NCBI GenBank assembly: GCA_023268575.1
Contig: JALRCL010000050.1
Span: 1 to 20,047 of the forward strand
Length of the DNA stretch: 20,047 bases
Source: Patulibacter sp.
GTDB taxonomy: Bacteria > Actinomycetota > Thermoleophilia > Solirubrobacterales > Solirubrobacteraceae
Direction: 5' to 3'
The position numbers and the translations under genes are program-made. Positions 1-6,437 of this stretch are shown here, one piece after another (position 1 is the stretch's first letter; the number at the start of each line of letters is the position of its first letter). The notes under the pieces were generated by a model. It did not search any database, had not been told where the DNA came from, and saw only the letters and a program-made list of their open reading frames with translations.

Positions 1-1
1 A

Positions 2-127
2 ACCTACCCGGGTCTCACGATCGTTTCAGGCAACCCGCTCGCCAACCGCATGGCGGCCGGGCAGTGGGCCTACAACGACATGCTGTCGAAGCTGGGCGGT
101 CCGATCGACCGCACCGAATGGGGCATG
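2..127 (+). CDS. unrecognised partial reading frame at window edge
   Basis: An open plus-strand frame runs in from the window edge and reads TYPGLTIVSGNPLANRM, then MAAGQWAYNDMLSKLGG, then PIDRTEWGML. Nearly all codons end in G or C and the amino-acid mix is protein-like, so it looks coding up to about base 126. Beyond that the same frame is only the antisense of the ABC ATPase gene. I do not recognise the family and assign no function. The stretch is visibly less GC-rich than its neighbours. It looks like the cut end of a gene joined to the truncated ATPase, either by a real rearrangement or by an assembly chimera. Confidence 0.35.
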
Positions 128-931
128 CTGCCGCAGCGGGAAGGCGACGTTGTCGTAGACGTTCATCGCGCTGAAGAGCGCGCCGTCCTGGAACATCACG
201 CCGACCTCGAGCCGCAGGCCGAGCAGCTCGGACCGGCTCATGTGCCGCAGCGACCGGCCCCGCACCGCGACGTCGCCGCGCTCGGGGCGCATGAGCCCGA
301 TGACGTGGTTCAGCAGGACGCTCTTGCCGGTGCCCGACGGGCCGAGCACGATCGAGATGACGCCCTCCGGGACGGCGAGGTTCACGCCCCGCAGGATCGA
401 CCGGCGACCGAAGCTCTTGTGCAGGTCGCGCGTCTCGATCGCCAGGAGCTCCGGCGGCAGGGTGCGGCGCTCGGCGCCCGGCGCCGCGCCGGGGTCGCCG
501 GGTCGGGCGTCGCGACCGGCGCGGTCGGCGAGGGCCCCGCGGAGGATCGGGTCGATCTCGAGGTACTTGCGCAGCGGCCCGGACGTCTGCACCGCATCGC
601 GCTCGAGGGCGGTCGGCAGGTGCAGGCCACCCGCCACGAAGTGCCGCGCCTGCTCGGGCGTGAGCCCGATCTGGATCTCCGCTGGGCCATCGCTGCCCGC
701 CGCGGCGACCTCGGGCCGCTCGCGGTCCAGGCGCAGCAGCACGCCGGCGGTGCCGGACCGCTCGCAGAGGACGCTGAAGCGCACGCTCGTGCGGGCGTAG
801 CGGAGCCGGCCGATCGCGGCCCGATCGGTCGCGACGACCTCGCTCAGGGCGTCGCGGAGCTCGGCCGCCAACCGGCTGGCCTCGCCGCCGCCCTGGACGT
901 CGGCGGGCCTCACGTCGTCACTCACCACCAT
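26..931 (-). CDS. Mla/Mce-type ABC transporter ATPase with N-terminal SCP2-like domain, 3' part missing
   Basis: This is the ATP-binding subunit of an MlaF/Mce-family lipid importer, which in that family energises an MlaE-type permease at the inner membrane. Residues about 163-269 carry the ATPase start: Walker A GPSGTGKS at 197-204, the Q-loop VMFQDGALF with Gln248, and the MlaF-like NVYDNVAFPLRQH. The signature LSGG, Walker B and switch His are absent because the family match stops at His269 (base 125). The remaining 32 codons to the stop at 26-28 are unrelated, so the product should be inactive if the junction is real. Residues about 40-140 resemble an SCP2 sterol-carrier fold (LTPEQARHFVAG, then GPLRKYLEIDPILRG); this is pattern recognition, not a search. 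The ATG at 931 is preceded by GAGGAG at a slightly long spacing. Confidence 0.75.
   Translation of the reverse strand: MVVSDDVRPADVQGGGEASRLAAELRDALSEVVATDRAAIGRLRYARTSVRFSVLCERSGTAGVLLRLDRERPEVAAAGSDGPAEIQIGLTPEQARHFVAGGLHLPTALERDAVQTSGPLRKYLEIDPILRGALADRAGRDARPGDPGAAPGAERRTLPPELLAIETRDLHKSFGRRSILRGVNLAVPEGVISIVLGPSGTGKSVLLNHVIGLMRPERGDVAVRGRSLRHMSRSELLGLRLEVGVMFQDGALFSAMNVYDNVAFPLRQHAPFGAVDRTAQLRQHVVVGPLPGRHAVGERVA
121..131. other. junction between unrelated coding segments
   Basis: Reading leftwards on the minus strand, the ABC ATPase matches its family through FPLRQH (His269, codon 125-127). It then turns into APFGAVDRTAQ, which does not resemble any ABC ATPase continuation. Reading rightwards on the plus strand, a convincing coding frame ends at the same place. 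The two readings overlap by only a few codons, so the break lies at about 121-131. No inverted repeat or target duplication is seen, so this is not an obvious transposon end. Confidence 0.55.
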
Positions 932-1031
932 GCTGGATCACTCCTCGTGCACCGGTCCCCCCGCCGTGGGCGCGCGCCGCGATCCGATCGCTGCGGCGGC
1001 ATGACGACGCGGGCTCCGTCTCCCCTGGCGT

Positions 1032-1056
1032 GACACTACCAGTAGGAGTGAACGAT
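1032..1056. promoter_or_regulatory. candidate promoter/operator for the ABC ATPase gene
   Basis: On the minus strand CTACTGGTAG (1036-1045), a short inverted repeat CTAC-n2-GTAG, overlaps a possible -10 TAGTGT. A TGAACGAT half-site (1049-1056, plus strand) matches half of the operator found upstream of other genes in the window. The sequence lies about 100 bp upstream of the ATPase start. The two elements may belong to different regulators. There is no experimental or comparative support. Confidence 0.3.
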
Positions 1057-1116
1057 GACTACCTGAATCTGCGCCGAGCCCCGTAACAGCGGCGTTTGCC
1101 CCCGCCAACAACGGCT

Positions 1117-1130
1117 TGAACGATCGTTCA
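1117..1130. promoter_or_regulatory. perfect TGAACGATCGTTCA operator, upstream of PaaG-like crotonase
   Basis: This is an exact 14-bp palindrome 9 bp upstream of the putative -10 box of the downstream gene, placed to cover the -35/-10 spacer. The identical 14-mer occurs at 14801-14814 and variants precede five further transcription units. Size and symmetry fit a TetR-family dimer site. The regulator is inferred to be the TetR protein encoded at 10064-10639. Confidence 0.75.
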
Positions 1131-1139
1131 CGATCTCGC

Positions 1140-1145
1140 TAGGCT
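1140..1145 (+). promoter_or_regulatory. -10 box TAGGCT, probable leaderless promoter
   Basis: TAGGCT fits the TAnnnT consensus and ends 7 nt before the ATG at 1153, so transcription should begin at or next to the start codon. No Shine-Dalgarno sequence is present. The same spacing recurs at 8816-8821, 4028-4033 and 8688-8693. Confidence 0.55.
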
Positions 1146-1152
1146 GCCCGGT

Positions 1153-1959
1153 ATGGAGCACGAGAGCGTCCGGCTGGACTCCCACGACGGGGTCGCCGCG
1201 ATCGAGCTGGACCGGCCGGCGTCGCGCAACGCCCTCACGCTCGACGCGGTCCGGGAGCTGCTGGGGCCCCTGCGCGCCGTCGCCGCCGACCCTCTCACAC
1301 GCGCGGTGGTCCTGTCCGGGGCCGGCGGCGCCTTCTGCTCGGGCGCCGATCTGCGCGCGCCGCTCGCGGAGGAGACGCCGCGGCGCCCCTCCGGGCGGCC
1401 CGACCTGTCGTGGTCGCTGCGCGAGGCCTTCCACCCGGTGACGCTCCTGCTGCGCGAGATGCCCCAGCCGGTCGTCGCCGCGGTCGCCGGTCCCGCGGCC
1501 GGGATCGGGTGCTCCTACGCCCTGGCGTGCGACCTCGTCGTCGCGGCGCCGGACGCCCGCTTCGTCCTGGCCTTCCGCAACGTCGGACTCGTGCCGGACG
1601 GCGGCGCGTCGCTGCTCGTCACGGCCCGGGCGGGCGTCGGGCGCGCTGCCGACATGGCGCTGCTCGGCCGGCCGGTCACCGGCGAGGAAGCCGCCGACTG
1701 GGGGCTCGTGGACCGCCTGGACGACGACCCGCGAGCCGCCGCGCTCGAGCTGGCGACAGGCCTGGCCGACGGGCCCGCCGCGGCGCAGGCCGCGATCAAG
1801 GCGCTGCTGAACCGCCCGTGGCTGGAGCCGTTGCGCGGCCAGCTCGACGCCGAGGCCGCCGCGCAGCAGCGGCGCTCCGACGACCCGGAGTGGCTCGAGG
1901 CGCTCTCGGCGTTCCGCGAGCGGCGCCCGCCGGCGTTCCGGGACCTGCCGCCTGCGTGA
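1153..1959 (+). CDS. enoyl-CoA hydratase/isomerase family protein, PaaG-like
   Basis: This is a 268-residue crotonase-fold protein of full family length, expected to isomerise or hydrate an unsaturated or epoxidised acyl-CoA. Oxyanion-hole segments are GAFCSGADL (59-67) and GPAAGIGC (113-120). The two hydratase glutamates are absent: Ser121 and Phe141 sit at the positions of Glu144 and Glu164 of rat crotonase. VGLVPDGG (144-151) places Asp149 where PaaG-type 1,2-epoxyphenylacetyl-CoA isomerases carry their catalytic aspartate. An isomerase role is therefore more likely than classical hydration. The gene is monocistronic, with a perfect operator and a leaderless-type promoter in front. It converges on the second crotonase with 45 bp between the stops. 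No paaABC genes accompany it, so a phenylacetate pathway is not implied. Confidence 0.85.
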   Translation: MEHESVRLDSHDGVAAIELDRPASRNALTLDAVRELLGPLRAVAADPLTRAVVLSGAGGAFCSGADLRAPLAEETPRRPSGRPDLSWSLREAFHPVTLLLREMPQPVVAAVAGPAAGIGCSYALACDLVVAAPDARFVLAFRNVGLVPDGGASLLVTARAGVGRAADMALLGRPVTGEEAADWGLVDRLDDDPRAAALELATGLADGPAAAQAAIKALLNRPWLEPLRGQLDAEAAAQQRRSDDPEWLEALSAFRERRPPAFRDLPPA

Positions 1960-1971
1960 GCGGCGCGCCGC
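1960..1971. terminator. 12-bp GC palindrome between convergent crotonase genes
   Basis: GCGGCGCGCCGC starts immediately after the stop codon at 1957-1959, in the 45-bp gap before the stop of the convergent crotonase. A perfect palindrome could fold in both transcripts. There is no U tract, so terminator function is only suggested by position. Confidence 0.3.
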
Positions 1972-2004
1972 CGGATGGGCCGGAGGGCCGAGCCCGGGCG
2001 TCCG

Positions 2005-2769
2005 TCAGCCCCGACCGGCCCGCTCCGCAAGGAAACCGCCGTAGAGCTCGCCGACCGGACGTGGCGCCAGGTCGGTGCGCATGAGCATGTTCTCGACGAG
2101 GAACCGCTCCTCGACGCCCCGGCCCTCGTGCTCGCGCAGCAGCCGCTTGATCGCCGCCATGGCGGCGGGCGGGTGGGTCGCGATGGTCGCCGCGGCCTCC
2201 ACCACGTGGTCGACGAGCTCCTCGCGCGGCACGACCCGGCTGACGAGCCCGATCCGCAGCGCCTCGTCGGCGTCGACCGGGCGCGAGGTCATGAGCAGGT
2301 CGCTCGCCAGGCCACGGCCGACGAGCGTCGGCAGCGACCACGTGGCGTTCGCGCCGCCGTGCGGACCCGCGGTGAAGCGGAAGCGGACGTCGGGCGCGGC
2401 GATCCGGATGTCGGCCCCGGTGGCCATGATCGCCCCGACCCCGTACACGACCCCGTGCAGCGCGGCGAGGACCGGGAGCGGCGTCGTGGCCGCGCGCCAG
2501 AGCCACCGCTCGCGGCGGACGATCGAGGCGTGCAGCTCCTCGAGCCCCCAGGGGGCCATCTCGGCGACGTCGTAGCCGGCGGTGAATCCTCGTTCACCGG
2601 CCCCGGCCAGGACCACGGCACGGACGTCGGGGTCGGCCTCGAACCCCGCCAGCAGGTCGTCGAGGTCCTCCTGCATCGCCATCGTGACGGCGTTGAGCTT
2701 CTCCGGGCGGTCCAGGACGACGAGGGCGACGCCGTCCGCCGGGTGGCTGACCTGCAGGTGCTCGGGCAT
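2005..2769 (-). CDS. divergent enoyl-CoA hydratase/isomerase family protein
   Basis: A 254-residue crotonase-fold protein. It shows the family frame RPEKLNAV (21-28), oxyanion segments GFTAGYDVAE (61-70) and HGVVYGVGA (105-113), and the usual C-terminal helices (AAMAAIKRLL). Both general acid/base glutamates are missing: Ile114 and Ala134 occupy the Glu144/Glu164 positions. No PaaG-type Asp is evident in SLPTLVG. It may therefore act as a C-C lyase, hydrolase or isomerase rather than a hydratase, and the substrate is unknown. It starts 24 bp after the Rieske oxygenase stop on the same strand, so the two probably share a transcript. No good Shine-Dalgarno is visible before the ATG at 2769. Confidence 0.82.
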   Translation of the reverse strand: MPEHLQVSHPADGVALVVLDRPEKLNAVTMAMQEDLDDLLAGFEADPDVRAVVLAGAGERGFTAGYDVAEMAPWGLEELHASIVRRERWLWRAATTPLPVLAALHGVVYGVGAIMATGADIRIAAPDVRFRFTAGPHGGANATWSLPTLVGRGLASDLLMTSRPVDADEALRIGLVSRVVPREELVDHVVEAAATIATHPPAAMAAIKRLLREHEGRGVEERFLVENMLMRTDLAPRPVGELYGGFLAERAGRG

Positions 2770-2793
2770 GGCGCGCGCGGCTCGCCGCGTCGG

Positions 2794-4020
2794 TCAGGCG
2801 AGGTCGCCGACGAGGTTGCCGTACGTCCGGGGGTAGGGGGCGTCGGCGTCCTCCATCGCGCCCTCCCCGCCGTTCATCGCCGCCGCGAGGTTGCCGTGGA
2901 GGAACTGGATCGGCGCCTCGTTGCGGCCGCAGATCGTCTCCTCGACGAGTCCGTGGCCGAGCCCCTCCTGGAGCGTCCGCCCCACGACCCAGTCCTCGTC
3001 CTTCACGGTCATGAGGAGGAGCTTCCAGTTCTTCTCGAGGTACCGCTCCTCCTCCTCGTTCTGCGGCTCGTTGCGCAGGAGGAAGCGCAGCGTGATCTTG
3101 CATCGCCCCGCCTCGCTCGGGTGGGGGGAGATCGTCCAGACCTCGAAGTGCTTCGGCTCGACCGCGACGAACGTGTTCGGCAGCAGGATGTAGTTCGAGA
3201 TGATGTGCGGGAGGATCTCGACCTCCTCCGGGTCCTGGTCGCGCACGTCGTGGATGCTCTTGCGCGAGACGACGAGCCGCGCGACGTCCGGGCCCAGCAC
3301 GTCGAGCGTGTAGACGTTCGTGTTGAAGAACGGCCCCACGGTCTTGGGGTGCACGAACTGCAGGTGGTACGGGTCCAGGAACCCGTCGGCGGCGACCTTC
3401 CAGTTCATCGGCTCGTCGAAGACGGCCTTGCGCACGAGCTTGTACTGGTCCAGCTCGAAGGCCTGGAGGTCGAGGTCCATCTCCTCGCCGAGCTGCCCCT
3501 CGATGTCGAGCTCCTCGCCCGGCGTGGCGATCGCCCAGATCAGGCCGTGACGCTCGTCGCACGGCAGCTCGGTGAGCCCGTACTCGTCGCGGTCGATGTT
3601 GTCGAAGCCCTCCTCGAACGGGATCCCGCGCAGCGAGCCATCCGGGTTGTAGGACCACGCGTGGTACGGACACTTGAAGCGCGTCGCGCCGCACCCGCCC
3701 TCCTCGGTGACGACCTTCGCACCGCGGTGCCGGCAGACGTTGGAGAACGCCTTGACCCGGCCGTCCTCCTGCCGGACGACGAGGACCGGCGAGCCGACGA
3801 TGTCGCTCGTCACGTAGTCGCCGGGCTCGCGCACCTCGGAGCTGTGGGCGACGACGATCGGGCGACGCTTGAAGATGAGGTTCCGCTCGCGCATCGCGTA
3901 CTTCTCGTCGAAGTACGTGTAGGCCGGGATCGGCATCTCGGCCCGCGCGTAGTCGGTCGTGCGTCCCTCGAGGTACTGGAAGAAGCGACGGGCGACGTCG
4001 ACTTGCACCTTGCGCTGCAT
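2794..4020 (-). CDS. Rieske non-heme iron oxygenase, alpha subunit
   Basis: This is a 408-residue aromatic-ring-hydroxylating-type oxygenase catalytic subunit. The N-terminal Rieske [2Fe-2S] domain has ligands Cys96, His98 (CRHRG) and Cys117, His120 (CPYH). The C-terminal catalytic domain has NWKVAADGFLDPYH followed by HLQFVH, with His219 and His224, and DEDW with Asp343 as the likely third iron ligand. The family uses O2 and electrons from a reductase, with or without a ferredoxin, to hydroxylate or demethylate a substrate. No beta subunit is adjacent, which suggests an alpha-only oligomer. The ATG at 4020 is chosen because a TAGCAT -10 box lies 7 nt upstream; the frame is open further upstream but only as a shadow of the molybdopterin gene. 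It is followed by a crotonase in the same operon. The flavoprotein at 8829-10001 is a candidate electron donor. Confidence 0.9.
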   Translation of the reverse strand: MQRKVQVDVARRFFQYLEGRTTDYARAEMPIPAYTYFDEKYAMRERNLIFKRRPIVVAHSSEVREPGDYVTSDIVGSPVLVVRQEDGRVKAFSNVCRHRGAKVVTEEGGCGATRFKCPYHAWSYNPDGSLRGIPFEEGFDNIDRDEYGLTELPCDERHGLIWAIATPGEELDIEGQLGEEMDLDLQAFELDQYKLVRKAVFDEPMNWKVAADGFLDPYHLQFVHPKTVGPFFNTNVYTLDVLGPDVARLVVSRKSIHDVRDQDPEEVEILPHIISNYILLPNTFVAVEPKHFEVWTISPHPSEAGRCKITLRFLLRNEPQNEEEERYLEKNWKLLLMTVKDEDWVVGRTLQEGLGHGLVEETICGRNEAPIQFLHGNLAAAMNGGEGAMEDADAPYPRTYGNLVGDLA

Positions 4021-4027
4021 GGGAGCG

Positions 4028-4033
4028 ATGCTA
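4028..4033 (-). promoter_or_regulatory. -10 box TAGCAT, probable leaderless promoter of the Rieske gene
   Basis: On the minus strand TAGCAT is followed by 7 nt and then the ATG at 4020, with no Shine-Dalgarno sequence. The same hexamer and nearly the same spacing are used by the alpha/beta hydrolase gene. Confidence 0.55.
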
Positions 4034-4040
4034 CCACCTG

Positions 4041-4058
4041 TTAGTGAACGTTCGCTAA
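4041..4058. promoter_or_regulatory. 18-bp palindromic operator upstream of the Rieske gene
   Basis: TTAGTGAACGTTCGCTAA is palindromic except for one base pair. It lies directly upstream of the Rieske -10 box and abuts the stop codon of the molybdopterin gene (4059-4061). It contains the TGAACG half-site of the common 14-mer, but the halves are closer together (centre GAACGTTC). Aligned to the 14-mer from base 4045 it matches 11 of 14 positions. It could be a variant site, or two overlapping sites for the same regulator. Confidence 0.6.
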
Positions 4059-6260
4059 TCAATCTGCGGCGATCGCCGCGGCCGCCGCGGAGGCGGGCGC
4101 GGCGGCACCGCGCGGGGCCACGCGGACCCGGACCGAGTTCATCCGCGGGGTCTGGGAGAACGTGTCCAGCAGCCGGTTGTCGACGAGCAGGTTCCGGTTG
4201 GCGCCGAAGGCCTCCGCGCCGGTCCCGCCGACGGGGTCGAAGACCCGCCCACCCCAGCCGTGCGGCGCGCAGACGACGCCCCGGCGCATCCCCTCGCCGA
4301 CCTCGGCGCGGATCTCGATGCGCCCGACCGCGGACTCCACGTGCACGAGCTCGCCGTCGGCGATCCCCGCGGCGCGCGCGTCGTCGGGGTGGATCTCGAG
4401 CACGTTCTCGCGCGCGTGGCGGAAGAGGCCCGGGGACTCGTTGAGCCACGAGTTCATTGCCTCGCGCGTGCGGCGGTTGATCATGAGCAGCGGGAAGGCG
4501 CCGTCGGTCGCCGGCGACTGCGCGAGCGCGTCGCGCGTGGCGGCGACGAGCCGCGGCGGGGCCACGCGAACGCGACCGTCGGGATGCCCGATCGCCCCGG
4601 CGAGGTCGCCGTAGCGCGGCTCGCCGTAGAGGTACCCGTGCGGACGGGCCAGGATGTCGCTCCACCGCAGCCGCCGGCCGAGCAGGACGAGCAGGCGCTG
4701 GAGCCACTCGGGATTCATCGCCAGCCCCGGGCGCCCGGTGCGGCGCGCCAGCCACCGGCTCGCGCGGACGAACCGGTTCACGCCCGGCTTGCCGAAGAGG
4801 TTGCGGTTCATCGCCAGCGCGAGCTCCGTGAAGAACTCCCACTCCTCCATCACCCCCTCGGGCGGGCGGACCGCCCGCTGGGCGAAGTGCGCGTAGGGCC
4901 GCTCCTGCAGCCCCCCGAGCAGCGGGCTGAGCTCCTCGCGCTCCAGCCAGTGGGTGCCGGGGATGAGCCAGTCGGCGTGGCGGTGGCTCTCCCGCTGGAC
5001 GAGGTCGACGGCGACGAGCAGGTCGAGGTCCGCCAGCGCGGCGTCGAGCGCGGCGCCGTCCGGCCCCGAGACGACCGGGTTGCCGAAGGCGACGAGCATC
5101 GCCCGAATCTGACCCGGACCCGGGGTCGTGATCTCGTCGGGCAGCTCCGCGAGCGCGTGGAAGCCGACGATCGGCGGCTGGTCGCGCAGCCGCGTGCGGT
5201 GCTCGCCGGCCGGCGCGAAGAGCTTCATGACGAGGCCGATGTCGACGTAGCCGCGCTCGAACCGCCGCCCGCCCGGCCGGTCGGTCCGGTCCGTGACGAG
5301 GTTCAGGACCTGGCAGAGCCACTCGCCGATCGTGCCGTGCTCGTTGTGGGCCACGCCGGTGTGGGCGACGCACATCGCGGTCCGCGCGGTGGCGAAGCGG
5401 CGGGCGACGTCCTCGATCTCGTCGACGCCGATGCCGCAACGCGCCGAGAGCAGCCCGAGGTCGGCCTCCGCCGCGAGGGCGCGGACGACGTCGAGGCCGT
5501 CGACCGGGACCGCCGTGCTCGGCCGCTCCCAGCCCCGCTCGAAGACGACCTTGATGACCCCGAGCAGGAACGCCCAGTCCTCGCCGGGCACGATCGCCAG
5601 GTGCGTGCCGGCCTTCGCCGCGGAGTCGGAGCGGCGCGGGTCGACGAGGATGACGTCGGCCCCCTGGCGTTGGCGCTCGAGCACGCGGTTCCAGCCGCCG
5701 GGGTTGTTCTCCAGCCAGTTGAACCGGCTGTGCGCCGGGTCCATCCCCAGCAGGAGGAAGCAGTCGCAGTCGTCGATGTCCGGCACGAGCGCGACGAGCT
5801 CGCTGCCGTAGAGCTCCTCCGCGACGACGTGGCAGTTGTTCTGGTCCACGGAGCCGACCCAGAAGCGGTTGCCGGTGCCGATCGCGTCCAGCAGCCCGGT
5901 CCAGAACGACGTGGTGGCGAAGGAGAAGCCCATCGGGTTGCCGTGGTAGGAGCCCACGGCGTCGGGGCCGTCGCGATCGATGATCCGGGTCAGCCGCGCG
6001 GCGATGTCGGCGATCGCCTCCTCGTACGTCGCCTCGACGTAGCCGTCGCCGACCCGCCGCATCGGCCGCGTGATCCGGCGCGGGTGCGCGACGACCTCCG
6101 GCGCGGTCTTGCCCTTGCGGCAGAAGTCGCGCCAGGTGTAGGGGTTCTCGCGGTCGGGCTCGACCGCGAGCACGCGGTTCTCCTCCTCGTCCACCGTGAC
6201 GGCCAGTCCGCAGTTGGCCAGGCAGATCCGGCAGTACGTGTGAACGGTGCGCTCACCCAT
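4059..6260 (-). CDS. molybdopterin oxidoreductase (DMSO reductase superfamily) with [4Fe-4S] site
   Basis: A 733-residue complex iron-sulfur molybdoenzyme catalytic subunit. The N-terminal cluster motif is Cys10, Cys13, Cys17 (YCRICLANC) and Cys47 (DFCRKGK). Cys143 in DQNNCHVVAEEL is the likely Mo/W ligand, as in formate-dehydrogenase-like members. The molybdopterin-dinucleotide-binding C-terminal domain starts around residue 600 (MINRRTREAMNSWLNESPG) and ends with NRLLDTFSQTPRMNS. There is no Tat signal, so a cytoplasmic location is likely. No FeS or membrane subunit and no cofactor-synthesis genes are adjacent, so the redox partner is unknown. GGAGGGAG lies upstream of the ATG at 6260 and supports that start. 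An operator lies at 6284-6297. Homologues of this general type occur beside lipid genes in actinobacteria (recollection). The substrate is unassigned. Confidence 0.88.
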   Translation of the reverse strand: MGERTVHTYCRICLANCGLAVTVDEEENRVLAVEPDRENPYTWRDFCRKGKTAPEVVAHPRRITRPMRRVGDGYVEATYEEAIADIAARLTRIIDRDGPDAVGSYHGNPMGFSFATTSFWTGLLDAIGTGNRFWVGSVDQNNCHVVAEELYGSELVALVPDIDDCDCFLLLGMDPAHSRFNWLENNPGGWNRVLERQRQGADVILVDPRRSDSAAKAGTHLAIVPGEDWAFLLGVIKVVFERGWERPSTAVPVDGLDVVRALAAEADLGLLSARCGIGVDEIEDVARRFATARTAMCVAHTGVAHNEHGTIGEWLCQVLNLVTDRTDRPGGRRFERGYVDIGLVMKLFAPAGEHRTRLRDQPPIVGFHALAELPDEITTPGPGQIRAMLVAFGNPVVSGPDGAALDAALADLDLLVAVDLVQRESHRHADWLIPGTHWLEREELSPLLGGLQERPYAHFAQRAVRPPEGVMEEWEFFTELALAMNRNLFGKPGVNRFVRASRWLARRTGRPGLAMNPEWLQRLLVLLGRRLRWSDILARPHGYLYGEPRYGDLAGAIGHPDGRVRVAPPRLVAATRDALAQSPATDGAFPLLMINRRTREAMNSWLNESPGLFRHARENVLEIHPDDARAAGIADGELVHVESAVGRIEIRAEVGEGMRRGVVCAPHGWGGRVFDPVGGTGAEAFGANRNLLVDNRLLDTFSQTPRMNSVRVRVAPRGAAAPASAAAAAIAAD

Positions 6261-6283
6261 GAGCTCTCCCTCCCGAGCGTCGG

Positions 6284-6297
6284 TGAACGAACGCTAG
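6284..6297. promoter_or_regulatory. operator variant upstream of molybdopterin oxidoreductase
   Basis: TGAACGAACGCTAG matches the common 14-mer at 10 of 14 positions, with a perfect left half. It lies 24 bp upstream of the ATG and overlaps a minus-strand TAGCGT (6291-6296) that could be a -10 box. Here, unlike the leaderless units, a Shine-Dalgarno (GGAGGGAG) sits between operator and start. Confidence 0.5.
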
Positions 6298-6318
6298 CAG
6301 CGGCTACCGGCGCTGCGG

Positions 6319-6328
6319 GAAACGTTTC
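6319..6328. promoter_or_regulatory. GAAACGTTTC palindrome
   Basis: A perfect 10-bp palindrome between two TGAACG-type sites in the 167-bp region upstream of the molybdopterin gene. It differs from the common operator and may bind another regulator. Function is not established. Confidence 0.3.
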
Positions 6329-6398
6329 GCCCTCCCGTCGCGGCGCGTTCCCGAGCCCCGCCTGCGCGGTCGCGGCGGGCGCGCGCCGCACGGCATCG

Positions 6399-6412
6399 TG
6401 AGCGATCGTTCT
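6399..6412. promoter_or_regulatory. distal operator variant upstream of molybdopterin oxidoreductase
   Basis: TGAGCGATCGTTCT matches TGAACGATCGTTCA at 12 of 14 positions and keeps the central CGATCG. It lies about 140 bp upstream of the molybdopterin start and just past the stop of the WS/DGAT gene. It could be an auxiliary site for the molybdopterin promoter. Confidence 0.5.
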
Positions 6413-6421
6413 CGTTCGCGC

Positions 6422-6437
6422 GGCCGCTCAGGCGGCC
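6422..6437 (-). terminator. short hairpin over the WS/DGAT stop codon
   Basis: GGCCGC and GCGGCC form a 6-bp stem with a TCAG loop that contains the stop codon of the minus-strand acyltransferase. There is no U tract. It is placed where the hydrolase-acyltransferase operon should end. Confidence 0.25.

Noticed and set aside
14..27. TCACGATCGTTTCA resembling the shared operator
   Set aside because: It lies inside the plausible coding fragment at the window edge, not in a promoter, and shares mainly the central ACGATCGT; likely coincidence.
50..1033. Long plus-strand frame across the ABC gene
   Set aside because: After about base 126 it is the antisense of the ATPase gene and has Arg/Gly/Asp-rich shadow composition; only its first part looks coding.
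1117..1130. KstR-type sterol operator
   Set aside because: The spacing of AAC and GTT arms (AAC-n4-GTT) differs from the TnnAACnnGTTnnA consensus I know for KstR, so I do not call it a KstR site.
1975..4044. 689-codon plus-strand frame opposite the crotonase and Rieske genes
   Set aside because: Highly biased shadow translation rich in Arg, Val, Asp and Leu. The minus strand carries complete, motif-bearing proteins there.
4260..6401. 713-codon plus-strand frame opposite the molybdopterin gene
   Set aside because: Antisense shadow created by high GC; no recognisable domain, while the opposite strand has an intact Mo-enzyme.
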